Origin: Ascaris suum
Lineage: Eukaryota; Nematoda; Chromadorea; Rhabditida; Ascarididae
Length of the DNA: 64,000 bases
Assembly: GCA_013433145.1 (NCBI GenBank)
Contig: CM024170.1
Location: 3,367,459-3,431,458 of the forward strand
Direction of reading: 5' to 3'
Shown: positions 1 to 12,237 of the stretch, in pieces
Layout of the letters: every line of letters starts with the position of its first letter
How positions within the stretch are numbered: position 1 is the first letter of the stretch
Translations under genes and position numbers: made by a program
The notes under the pieces: model-generated
What the model was told of the DNA's origin: nothing
The model's database searches: none
The model's input: only the letters and a program-made list of their open reading frames with translations

Positions 1-340
1 CAATTGTGCGAAGAAATTCAAAGACATCTTAACCTTTACAGCAGTCACCTTCAAAATCTTCACAGTAACCTAGTGCACATTTCGAACAACATTTTCTGCC
101 ATTTACGCTATTTTGCCGTGGCATAAGCATTCAAAATGTTTCCCACACGTAATCCTAGAAAAGTACTGTAATTTCCCACACGGATCTGAATAAAACTTTG
201 AAGTTGTAAAAGTGTGCAATGCAGGGAGAGAAATACAGGTAGAGAGCATAAAAAAGCACAGGAAACACCGCTATACACATTCATGTGCAGACGTGAAATG
301 AACAACAACTAGCAAAAACAAAGAACCGAAAGGTCAGTAG
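1..340. other. Downstream flank of the NADAR gene
   Basis: Sequence past the NADAR stop codon at 341. It should include the 3' untranslated region. No clear AATAAA on the minus strand was found. Confidence 0.5.
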
Positions 341-3300
341 CTAGTCGCTGACGATCTCACCCTCCGAAAGCTCACTCTCATCAACGGGCGGCTTTTGTGG
401 CTTATGTTGTTTAGCTGGAGGAGGCGAATGCCTGCGAGGTGGCGTAACGGGCGTCATCTTCAACTGAAGAGGACTGCGACGCCTCGACGGCCTCTCTTCA
501 GGAGGCGACCTCCTCGAGAATTTCTCCTCAGGTGAATGCCTTCTCATTGCCGGCTTACGTCGTTCTTCCCACCGCCTCGGTGGTGGTGGCGAATAGGACC
601 TCAATAATGGTGTGGGAGAGGTTTTCAGCTGTGGTGGCATCCCTCCCAAATCGCGTCTTTCCCGATGGTCGGGTATCGATGGAGGCGGACCTTCCATCTG
701 ACGTTTGCGCTCCTCCAGCATTCTGTAACAACTGCTACCCAGATAATTTTTAAACAGCCGATAAAACTGGTAAGGCATACAAAGGAAAAAACCGGTAGGC
801 TAGGACAGAGATATAAGGGGGACTCATCAAGAAAAAATGTTCTGCTTCCCGTCACGCCGTCGAAAGCTGTACTTCCAGCTCAAATGCAATGTTCATTTGC
901 TATGATCTTTGATCCACTTCCGCAAATTTCTTTTTCAAAAGCATTTGCATAGGCTGTCCTGTAGCTTCAATTTGGGAACTCAACAAACCTTATGGATGAA
1001 ATATAGGTTTCATATCCATCTATCAACCTCGAAAGGAGTTAAAGGCATTCAAATATGCGACAGGATTTGCTCACACTTTATACCAACTGGACCATCACTT
1101 CACGATGAATTCTCTGCAGAAGATTACGTATAGGCCATCATATCATTTAAGATATAAGCGCATTACTCTCGATAAGTTTTTTTGCTGACATTTGTGAAAG
1201 TAGTTGACTGGACGAGCGAAATGCAAAAGCGCATATCGTGCCGGCCTTTCTGGCGTGCTTTTCTACCTGCTGAACACAGAAGACTTTTTGCCGCTGTTAT
1301 TATTTAAGACAAAACTTTACGCTTGCTGCGATTTGTGCAAAAAGTGAAGGCAACATACGTTAATTAAACAAAACTCTCATTTGCATCTTTCCTTGGTCCC
1401 CCTCGCCCCCTTCCACTGATGAAAACATTGGGTTTCTTTGCGCTTCGACATGTTTTAGAGGTCAGCTGTTAGCTTCCTTCCTCCAAAAAAAGAATTCAAA
1501 AAGGTTCATTCGATTTGGTTTCAGATGATTCTTCCAGAAAAATCAAACACGTCCTCATTAATCTCGAACAAGCAATACCATCAAAAATTGTCTTCAAAAT
1601 TGCCCCTCCTCCTTCCCCCTTCCATTCAACTTATCAAAGACGTTTTATCGCTTTCTCTCTTGAAGAACTTCTACCAAAATCCCCGTAACTGTGGACATTT
1701 ATGAGGTCATCGTCGGTTATAAGCTGGCAATTATGATCACCATAAACCTCAATTGCAGACCACTATGGTCAGCAGCCAACGGATCTCAATTACAATAGGT
1801 CATAAATCCATTAAAGCTTTGCTAATTCTAGCAGTCGCCAAAAAAAGACCTAGAGTATGCGTCAACCAGAGAACAAAAAAAAATCGCAGATTTAATCACA
1901 AACAACGAGAACTTTTGTCATCAACTAATATCTGAAAAACCGTATAAAAACCAATTCATTGAAATAAGCCGCCATAACAACGCAAACATTTTCCTTGAGG
2001 AACTGTGGCAAATTTTTTGATTGTATACATAGAGCTCATTCTTCTCACCATTGAAAGTATTAACCGTTCGACGACAATTTTTGTCTCCTCATAAGCAGTC
2101 CTGTTCGCCTGATTTTCGGTGTCCTGTTGTGCAAGGGAAACTGGATGCTACACAGGCATACATCATTGAAACATCCTCATGTTCATGTGGAAAATATACA
2201 GTGAGAATGGCTGAGCAATATCCGCCTATATTACGCGTTTCGCAACTTACCTACGCGTATTCTGCATTTGAGTGATCTGCTTTGCCAACAAATTCATCTC
2301 GTTGTGTTGCATTTCCATCTCGTTCATGCGCTGCAACACTTGCGTGCTCAGCCGTGCGAATAGACCACGCAGCTCCTCACAACAATAGTTCTCCAACTCT
2401 TCTTCACCGGCTGTCTCGTTTGCATCCAACTCTTCAAATAATGCCATCATTCCAGAAACCTATGTTATAACTCATCGGTATACTTCCCCTCTTTTATTTT
2501 CACTTAAATGACCATCCGACCAAATCACTCCATTGGATATAACAGACTAAAAAACGCACGATCCGAAATGAACACATTTCAACTGCCATCAGATCACCAT
2601 TGATCAGACTCAACCGATCAATGTGTTGGTTGTAAGAGATGTCGATACCGGCATCAAAATGCTCAACTGTATCACGAAATCTCAAAAATATGATCCGCAT
2701 TCCTCCCGCTAAGAAATAATGTGCTCTAGGTAAACTTTCACTGTCCAGATTTTTTGATGGGAGACAGGTTTGCAAACCGATATAATTCGCCAACCTTTCG
2801 AGAAATAAACTAATATCGCTTACTTTAGCTTTGCAGGATGAACAATCGAAAAGGATGGTAGTGAAGAAGAGACAACTCTTCGAACGAATTTTTTAACGCT
2901 GACGAAAACCACAGCCAAGAATGACGGGTGTGAAAGCACGATTCTAATCGAGATTTTACGCGACACATAGTTTTCATGATTTTTGCACTCACAAAAGTAG
3001 AAAAATTGCAAAAAGTCGCACTTTATAATCTAAACGCATAGTAACATGTGGCCCCTCAAGCGAACAGCTTAGAAAGCAAAGTGAAACCTTCAATGATAGC
3101 TGCTAATCTCGATTCGTCCATCGAAATGAGTTTCGGTGGTGTTTTCTTTGAGTTTGCCTGTGTCCATAGATCGCTTTCTTTTCGCTGTTTTGCCAACAAC
3201 AAAAACGGATCTAAAGTCTTACATGAATGCGGGATAGTACAATGCAAATGAGTTTTTGCTCATACTGTCAGTCAAATAGTCATATTCCGAATGCCAGTTA

Positions 3301-6300
3301 AATATACATTAATCGCTAAGGAAGCACGCAGCCTGATGCACATAATACGCTTGTTAAGCATACAGGAATGCATGCAAGAAATTCGTGAAAACAAGAACTA
3401 CTGTGAACGAAAAATTTTCTTCCTGAACGGGCGCAGAATTTTCCTTTCGAAACGGAGCGTAAGAATCTCTGTCTTTGATTCACTTCGTAAGAAGAGTAAG
3501 AAACTCTGTCTTTGATGCACGCACATACTTGTTAAACTACGACAACTAAAACCTTCTGGCAATTACCTACAGTTATATACATCGAAATGTATAGCATACA
3601 GATATATATTTTTAACAGACACCCTAGCACAAGATAAGTCAATAGAAATCTTTGGAAGGGGAAAAGGCTTACTTGCCCACAGTGCTGTGAAATTGTCAGA
3701 GCTGAGAATGCTGAACGGTTCCCTCGAGACGCTATAATTTTCGGCGGGCGATTCTGAACCAAGAATCTGAAATGATGCGGCAGGCTATCCCTTTGCAATT
3801 AGCCCCCAGAAGCGATCGTCGCAAAAAAATCCGAAATTGCAGATCAGTCCAAAGTCTCAGAACCAGGAGGATGGCTAAGAGATGACCTTCAGCGGGGGAA
3901 CAAAAGGTAGGGGACTGAAAGAAATGGGCCAAGGGAAGCCAGATAATTAAGCCAAAGAATATTTCTCACAGTGCTCCCATCTTTTCGGTAGGGTCGGAGG
4001 GCACCACCATAGTTTTATGTGTTTAACCTTGTTGTAAGCCTTCAATCAGAGCAGTCAGAATGATTTTCTTTTGAATTTAAGCATCATATTTAGGACGTAC
4101 TGGAGTTACGCTTCTAGTGCCTTTAGAATAGATGTTTCATTCGAACTTAGCCAATCATAAAAAAGAAGAGAAAGAAAAAACGAACCACATCAACGCCAAT
4201 TGGAAGTTCGGGTAGCTGATGCGGAAATACACCCTTGAGAATAAACTCTCTTCGCAATTCCATCAGTATACATCCGAGTCGATTTCCACCCAAATACGGC
4301 GGTCGGAAAGCCATCGGACGAAGTACTGAGTCAAAGAGCTGAAAGGAAACCAAGCCCAACTTTATTTGCTTGCCTGCCCCTCATTAAATCCATCGTCGTT
4401 GTGCTTTAGCCCAGCTCACAGCTAGCAGCACTGCCTCGAACCGAGAATTCACGCTCATGACGACCCAAACTACATTAGAATGGGTTCCCTCGACACACCA
4501 GGTTGAACAAGTAGCTGAACTCCTAGCACTGTATGCAGTAATTGAGCATATTAGCCATTCAACTCGCACTGGAAATGAACACCTGAGGGCTAACCTGTTT
4601 AGTGTCAATGTCGATGTATGCTAGCCATGCACGTAAATCACGCTCACGCATTCCAATCGATAATTCTGCATCTAACGATGCAAAACGACAACAATAAACG
4701 AGAAGAGCGTCACCCGTATCCAATAGTGCACGCATAAGTGATGGATGTTGATCAAACATAAGCGATAAGGCCACTTTAATTGTGTGTTGCCTCTCGTCCA
4801 TATACCAACCCTATGAACAATAAACGTATCGTATCACCTCAAATAAGATTCAGCGGATTACAGGTTATCATAGCAACCCTCTGAACAGGTTGTCGCCGAA
4901 GATCTCCATGGAAAGTTCTATTGATAAATACCTGTTCGAGATTGCAGGATAGCACTTTTCCCCTGCAGCCGCATATAAAACTAAGTAACAATGAAGCAAA
5001 ACAATTTATTATTCATCAAGAGAAATATACCTGTATTCTCTCAAGAGACGCGCCGCTCCTCTCAATTACTGCACTCATTCTATGCCAGCACTCCACGCTG
5101 TGCCCACTCTCCAGTATCCACTCAGCATCATCTTTACACACACCAAAATACCTATAATTAATCAAATCAGTGAAGTGTGATATGCGCCAGCAATGGGAAG
5201 TCGAAAGAAGAGAAGACAGACAAGGGAAAGAGAGTGATCTCAGATGAAAATTGATAACGCAACTGCCGATCAAAACGCTAGAACTTCTACATTACAGTCT
5301 TTAAGAGTAAAAAGATTTCCAGACATTAAAACTGCAATACCACATTCACTACGACGAATTTCTAAATGTCACATTACAAAAAATAGGGATCGGTTTGACC
5401 AGATAACCGCCATGCAAGCTACCTGAGCGAGAAAACCAAACGAAACTCCAGAATTGATTTGGGTCAGCATGCCGTTATATGACATAGTATCACGTCATAT
5501 GACGTAAACAACTGAAAGTGAGAGTGATTCTGGCTCATACAATTAAACAACGACACTAAATTCCTAGTAGCAGATAAACGGTGATCTCAGCATTAAACCA
5601 TACTGAAAAATGTTTATTCTCAGATGCTCGTTGTGGTTAGTCAAAAAACAGGCACAAAGGGAGTTAAGTTGGACAGTTTTACGAAGGGACGAAATCAACA
5701 TATGCAAAATCAACTGAATCTGCAAAAAACGAACTGCAGCTATACTTCCACCCTCGCAGAATGTTTCTGAACTCGAGTCCTATCTGCATAGAGTATTTGA
5801 ATACCATACACATATATCACACATTTATTTTATATCCAAACTACTGATGAGATGCAATCGTGGTTCCAACATGATGAGCTTGTCCAATACCAACAACTTC
5901 GAGTTAACATAAGACTTCTGCGCAACTCTTGAGAAACGCTTAAAACATTTCTGCAAAGTTTGAGGCAAACAAAAAAATTTTTTTACAGTTAGAGAACAGA
6001 TTATAACAACAAAACGATGAAAGCAGAAAATGTACGCAAGATTCAAATAACGCGTCAAATTTGAAGAAATCTATCCATCCGATGAAAAATGCAAGCAAAT
6101 ATCAGCGTTGCTATAGTAGAAGCCCTGCCATGTTATCATTGCAGTGCTGCATTAAAAAAAATGTTTTTCAGGATGTTGTAACTGTCCTACTCACCTTATC
6201 GCTTGTTTTGCAATATAATGTGTGGGCGAAGGCAAAGAGTCGGCAGAACCAGGTAGCCGAATCTGCGCCGGATAAAGTGGATGGAAGACACTCTCGGCTG

Positions 6301-9300
6301 TGAAACAGATCAGGTGTGAGGAGATCATAGTGCGTAATTCGTTTGCTGATGTCAACGCGGAAACGAGTGGAATCCGACTCTGAGATGTTAAAGAGGCCGC
6401 CAATTTAGCGCGAAGTTCCATCAAAAGAAGACCCGTTTTATTGCCCTAAAACGTACAAGCATATCTCCTTCATATTATAATCTCTCATCTACGATCAACT
6501 GGTAGCTACAAATTAGAAGCCGCTAAATCCACAGTCGAATATATTTGCGTTTATGTTGACCATATCTGAGAAAAGCCTAATGAGCAGATGCTAAGCACTC
6601 GGCCCATCTCATTATACCCCAACTAACGTACTGCAGCACCACTACCGGTTATTGCACAATTGTGACACTACCCTCAAATTACGCCCTACGCCCCATTACG
6701 CCGCCAATTTGTCACTCACTAACATTTGTAGAAATGGTGTTGCCATATATCATCGTATTCACATGCCCACCGGCTACTTAAGAATCAAAAACTACTGAAG
6801 CTACCAGCAAGAAATCGAGTGGATATAATCTATTCTACTGAATGACTCTATATACTAGTTTTCTAGTGCGTTATCAACTTCGGAGAGTTTTAAAAACTCA
6901 GCACATATTTAAGCGACAACACTGTCCTTCTGGCATGCCCTCTACCTGCACGGATATTTGATAATCTGTGATCTCACCTGAATTCTACGCTGCACTCAGT
7001 GCGCAAAACCGTGTCGGAAAGTATTCACCTCCAGTGGGTAATCTTCTCTTACCAAAAGAATGTTTAATCATTAGCACATATGAGAGGGTCGTGAGTTCCA
7101 ACAACTATCTTCGCCCTTCCTCTCCGTTATCTCCATTCGGCGGTTCCAGAAAAAAAGCAACATTCAAATCGAATTCAATATAATCAAAGAGTACTCTAAT
7201 ATGCGATAACGCAGAAGGTGATTTGACTCTCTCGGTCATCCAATCGATAATACTGCTTGGTGTAATATATTGCTTTGTGAGAAGATGCTGAAGTTCGAAT
7301 TCATCCGCTTCGGATACCCATGATGGATCGCCTTCAACTGTGTCAATGAGAATCGCATGACCCGTCGAGAGTAACAACTGCTGCAGTGTCTCGTTCCGTG
7401 TTATCTTCAACCAAACAATAATTCTATTTGAGATATGCAATGAAAAAAATTTTTACCCGGACATTTGAGAAGCGTTTCTAGGGGATCTTACAACAGCCTA
7501 ACTTGAAGTGATCCAAACTGCAAGAAAAAAATGCCGCTCGAAATTACTAGGGATTATGGATGAGCTCCGAAAAAGATCCTCTATCTCCTCGTCTTCTTCA
7601 TTAAGGAACCAGATTTACGTATGCGACTGCCACTACCCTCTCAAGATGCCTTTATTCAGCAAGAAAAGTGGCCATCAAAATACGCAAACTCCACGTCAAT
7701 TCACTGAATCAAAGCAGTAAACAACAATTACATAAAGCAACCTTATGCTTCATAGCCGACTGACGCCATCGATCCAATCGACCAATTTTCGCCTCCAATG
7801 CGCCTTTAATATCCTAAAAGCAAGGAGTTACGAATCGCATTTCTGTGATATGTACGAAATAAACTGAACTGCACTTAATGGTGCTAGTCTGCTGAACACT
7901 TTTAATAGAAGCAATCAATAAACCTACAGTCATCATTGAATTCAACAAGATATCCTTCAATAAATACAGACAATGAGACAGTAAAATATTTCCTCCTTTC
8001 TCCATCATAATCATTATGTCAGTAGAGCAATTTGTCATGAGTCTGCAAAGGAAATCACTCGCTTTCATAAAGGCAAAGGAATGAATATAAGGGGAAGAAA
8101 ATTCCCCCACTGCTAAACCTAAGACCAACACAAAGCACAAATATCATTTCTTCCTGCCCCATTCAACCAATGCATCTTCTAATGACTCAAAATGTAATGC
8201 CATCGTTACCATCACCTCAAATTAATTAGAAATGCAATCGAACCATCAATTCCACAAAAAGAATAGCGGTTTTAGAAAGAATGCTGCAACCAGTTCACCG
8301 ATTAAACGGTGCGCATGTACGTCATCGCCTACATTCATTGTTTCAAATGATTTCCTTAGCGAAAACAGCCAGCTCTCAATCCACCTTTGAAGAATAACGA
8401 TAAACAGAAAGATCCCACCTCACGGTCTTCAAGCACCCGATCGACCACTATTGCCACATCGGTCGGATTCACCGTCGTGCGTATCTTCTCTAAAATTGCC
8501 ACGTTTAAATACTGAAAGTTGTCAGCTGAAATGAGCGCCAGGCAACTACTAGAAAACTGTCTCGCGAGAAAAAGGAGACTGGGCAACGGGGGGACGCGAT
8601 GGGAAGGAGGAAGCAAGGAGATGAGATGCAAGGTGTTGAGAAGCAAGCAAACGGCAAGTCGCCTCATCCCGCGAATGGATGAAACAAAATTCTAAGAGTT
8701 ATGTGAAACCCCTTTCGAATGCAGCACCAAATTGTATGTCGCTATCCGACCAGTAATGCACAAATATCCTATGGCGTGTATTTCCGCAATCAGTGCTTTT
8801 GTGATTACATTGCCCTCCACGAAGCTAGCAGTTATGGCTCCAAATATTCAGTTACTCCCGAGTCGACTTTGCCGAAAGTATCAAAAAATCACCAGTCTGA
8901 TTCTAACGATCCCAGCTGTCGACAACATACACAGCAAGTGCGCCATACGAGCATAAAAACATACACACTTATATTAGCAGTTCTAGTACACTGTTGCAGC
9001 AATATTAGTCATCAACATTCCAGTCAATGGTATGACATACTCATAACATTGTATGAAGATGCCTAAACATACAATTCAAGAACCTCTGATGAATACGAAA
9101 TAATTTCCATCGGTGAATTGAAATTGCCGCAAGAACAAGTTGCTTCATCAACTTTTAGATACCTACCAACACACTTGTCATCGAGATGAAGCGCTTCAAA
9201 TAGCCGTTGATAGGCGTAATGCTCAACCGAACGATAGCGTTCGCCTTTCATGTCGAATGGCAAAGCAAAATAGTTGCTCAATGGTCGAAAGATACCCTTA

Positions 9301-12237
9301 ACAGGACTAGAATTACTTGAAGATCCTTCTAAGAAATTCACTGAGTAAATAATGTTCCAATATGGGTGAAACTTATTTGCAGTTTGCTTAAAATTTAAAT
9401 ATCATTGAATAATGACATATAAAATTATTCGGAATGACGCAGGTAGCGATCTCAGAACACATAAAAGAAAAGAAGGATTTGACTGCTGCATAGCAGATAA
9501 CCTCTCTCTTGTGCAAAGGTTTGCAATGATTATAAGCAGTAGCAATACTGCCCGCAATTAGGAGTCGAACACACAATTCCCTCTTTCTCATTCACAATTA
9601 GTACGCATCCATTTGATGATGAACGTTTCCCTTCGTACACCGAACTGACTCTTTTTAACTGCGTAAAGCTTCCCCACTGATTCGAATGGCTACAATGCCA
9701 TTGTTTCAAAGAGCCGAAATAACAAAAAACACCACTACTTAGGCACTAAATCATAAGTTAAGTCAGCTTGAACCCTCAGAAGTACAAATGATGACAAGAT
9801 GAAACCTGCAATGAGATGACAAGATCAGAGGCGGTGATCTTGACCGGTGCACCGTCCTGATCCACCGAAATGCCATCCACTTCGACGGTTGTGTGCTCAA
9901 AAGCTTTGCTCGTTTCTTCTCGGCCACCTCGTACCTAAAAAAGCAAGATCAACCTGTAACGCAACTAAAAGATGACGCCTGAATGACATCCTATATAAAT
10001 AACAGTGCATCAATCGGAATAGTTGGTGACACCTTGACGAGAGCACTTTGAAGATTCTGTGGAGTCATCGCACAGCCCCAGGTAGTCTATGAAGAGTGAC
10101 AGGAAAAAAGTGAATGACTTCAAGGAAACTAGAAGAACAATTGCCATTACTCGCTTGACCGCAAACGCAAACAGCGGCCCCTAGCACCGCATTCCGCACA
10201 TTAATCAACTTAGCAGTGCCACACTATCATTCATCATAAAACCTCACCTCAGCCACATAAGGAAATAGCCAAGCTGGTTATGCCCTAGGGCAGCCGGTCG
10301 CACCCTTTCATTGCGCATCCAATGACTCAACATGTCGGCGTCGGCCTTCTCTTTGCCCATCCATTCCACGAACGAATCCTCATCCATGCCAATGCCCAAT
10401 TCACTATCTCGTGCATCGCACACTATCAACAACGCATCCTTCGTATCCATCAGTGCCTTTTCGAATGCTGTAATTTACAAATACTTCATTAACAAAACTT
10501 TGAAGAAATTCAAGGCTTACCAAAATCTGATGTGTTCAAGACACATAAAAACAGAATGCCACCTTCAGAGGCAAAGGAATATTCGTGCCACAATTAAAAG
10601 AGCATTTCAGGAATAGCTCCTGTATGAATACACTGGAGAATCGAATCACACCTGCATCCTGTTCGACACGCAATCTGAGGCCCTGCATCGTATATGACTG
10701 TCGACTTGTTTGAAGGTAAGTAGCCAACGAGTTCATATCGTGCCCTGTCGGCATATTCTCCTTTAGCAACTGCCGAGCCTGCAACATATCGCAGCCGTTA
10801 CTTCTGTCTTTCATAACAACTTCAGTTTCTGTGCCACATCTATACTATACTTTGAGTTGGGTGAATAATCCGTTGAAGAATGCGGCCACCGCTCCTTGGC
10901 TGACGAGGAAGGGCTTATGAACAGTGGATTTAAGATAGAATTGTTTTGGAGAACTCTCGATTTTCGACGGAGAAAAGTATCAATTCGGTTTGAGGACGAT
11001 CAATTTGGCCGATTTCCGAAATTATGAATTTCGATGGATCTTCCATCATTACCTGGGAAGTAGAATATCGATCAGTCGCATCGGACAAGGGTAAGGGAAG
11101 TGTGATAGCGCCAAAGAGCAGTTGAAAAGATATAGAAATAAGGCAATAAATGCTTTGCCATAAAATCTGCTCTCAACATTAGCTGCGAGGTAATGAAGAC
11201 GTAAAAATAAAACATCAGCGAAAAGACAAAGTTTCGAGAGCATATGATTTCGCTAGACGGAACGCAGCTAAATCAACTTAATAAAAGTGCCCTTACGACA
11301 TAGTGCGAATCGATTTAAGACTTATATATTCTCGTCTCAATTCATCATTGCCAATTTTAAATGAACCGTCAGGCGGAAATGGGAAACAATTTAATTAAAT
11401 GCATAAAGAATATCCCGAGAAGTTTCAAAGCGATCAACAATCTTTATGTGAATGTGAAAAAGCATCATAACAGCCAATCGGTTAGCCGTTCCCGTCAATG
11501 AAATAACAGACGGCGCAAAAGTCGCCCACTAATATTCATGTTATCAAGCGCCTTAAGCATGAAGCATCAAATTATTCCCGAGATGATAGACGCATTTTTT
11601 GGAACTGGTTCTGGCCGGTATCTGTCAGTGCTTCTTTAAAAGTATCTAAAAGAAGGAGGAACGGGCGGGAGTGGGATGGGGGAACAAGCCGACTGGATAT
11701 AGTAGGGCACATTCCTCTTTTTTTAGGCACCGACTATTCCACCGCTCTAAAAGGCACTTAGTCTACTCTTCCCACCTCTCTGAAAAACATTTTTTGCACT
11801 CAATGTGGGGTAACCGAACCACAACAAACGGGTGACGTGAAGCCTTCAGCGAGGTTTCTCGACAACAGTCAATACGATGATGCGGTCTGCTCGAGTTTCA
11901 AGAAAGCAAAAATTTTGGAAGCAGATAACAGACAATTCAAAAAATCAGAGAAATTTATAAAACAGAAATTTACTTTGAAATCACCAAACTTCCTTCGGAG
12001 TTTCGAGGGGACACTGATTTTATTTGAAACTTCTAACTGCCAACAGCAGTGGTAAGCTAGCCGCTATGGGAACTTAGTGCGAAGAGATTCGTTGACCACA
12101 ATGAGACGAATAATATGGAACAAACCTTGATCGGGACATCAGCGCTGGATGTGCACAGCAGCTCGAGGATAAGTGCCTCATCAAGGCCCAATTGTGTTAA
12201 AATCATCGCATGCGCATAATGATCCGCCGATGGATAC
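341..12237 (-). CDS. Triple-NADAR-domain protein with Arg/Ser/Pro-rich tail (5' end not found)
   Basis: Exons (high to low): 12237-12126, 11052-10851, 10778-10652, 10467-10248, 10086-10033, 9934-9806, 9644-9605, 9340-9167, 8525-8419, 7813-7742, 7404-7195, 6445-6195, 5151-5031, 4810-4595, 4338-4186, 2459-2251, 722-341; about 925 codons. Phase is continuous except for two one-base problems (finding). Three copies of the NADAR fold are seen. Copy 1 runs from YPSADHY to LGYFLMWLR, copy 2 from PLSNYF/SVEHY to GLLLMELR, copy 3 from PSPTHY to GNRLGCILMELR. NADAR proteins (E. coli YbiA family) act on ADP-ribose-type N-glycosidic bonds, including removal of ADP-ribose from guanine. Only copy 2 keeps the Glu of the S-x-E-H-Y motif, so copies 1 and 3 may be structural (inference). 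After a helical acidic segment, the last exon is rich in RR, SP and PP and ends in LSEGEIVSD, like nuclear RNA-binding factors. The 40-bp exon at 9605-9644 and the AAG acceptor at 7404 are least certain. I do not recognise a named orthologue. Confidence 0.82.
4252..6286 (-). other. NADAR domain copy 3 (degenerate)
   Basis: Opens with FHPLYPAQIRLPG and PSPTHYIAKQAI (Thr in place of the usual Glu). It passes through the 5151 exon (YFGVCKDDAEWIL) and the 4810 exon (ALSLMFDQHPSLMRALLDTG, then DAELSIGM), and closes with GGNRLGCILMELRREF in the 4338 exon. The closing motif is the closest of the three to bacterial YbiA, while the catalytic-side motif is the most altered. Confidence 0.82.
6410..9296 (-). 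other. NADAR domain copy 2 (best conserved)
   Basis: The exon at 9340-9167 gives GIFRPLSNYFALPF and RSVEHYAYQRLF, a good match to the opening of the YbiA fold with the Glu kept. The exons at 8525 and 7813 give the middle helices. The exon at 7404 gives LLLSTGHAILIDTVEGDPSW, matching the L-E-x-x-x-D-x-x-W region. The first 12 codons of the 6445 exon close it with GNKTGLLLMELR. All five junctions are in phase. This is the copy most likely to be catalytic. Confidence 0.85.
10248..12237 (-). other. NADAR domain copy 1 (degenerate), N-terminal strand region not found
   Basis: Begins mid-domain with YPSADHYAHAMIL, equivalent to the PTSEHYFQAQKF segment of YbiA, with Asp in place of the usual Glu. 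It continues through exons at 11052, 10778 and 10467 to DSELGIGMDED and the closing GHNQLGYFLMWLR. The first exon starts in phase 2, so at least one coding exon must lie upstream. The closing motif keeps the Gly-Leu-Gly pattern but has Trp where other copies have Glu. Confidence 0.75.
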
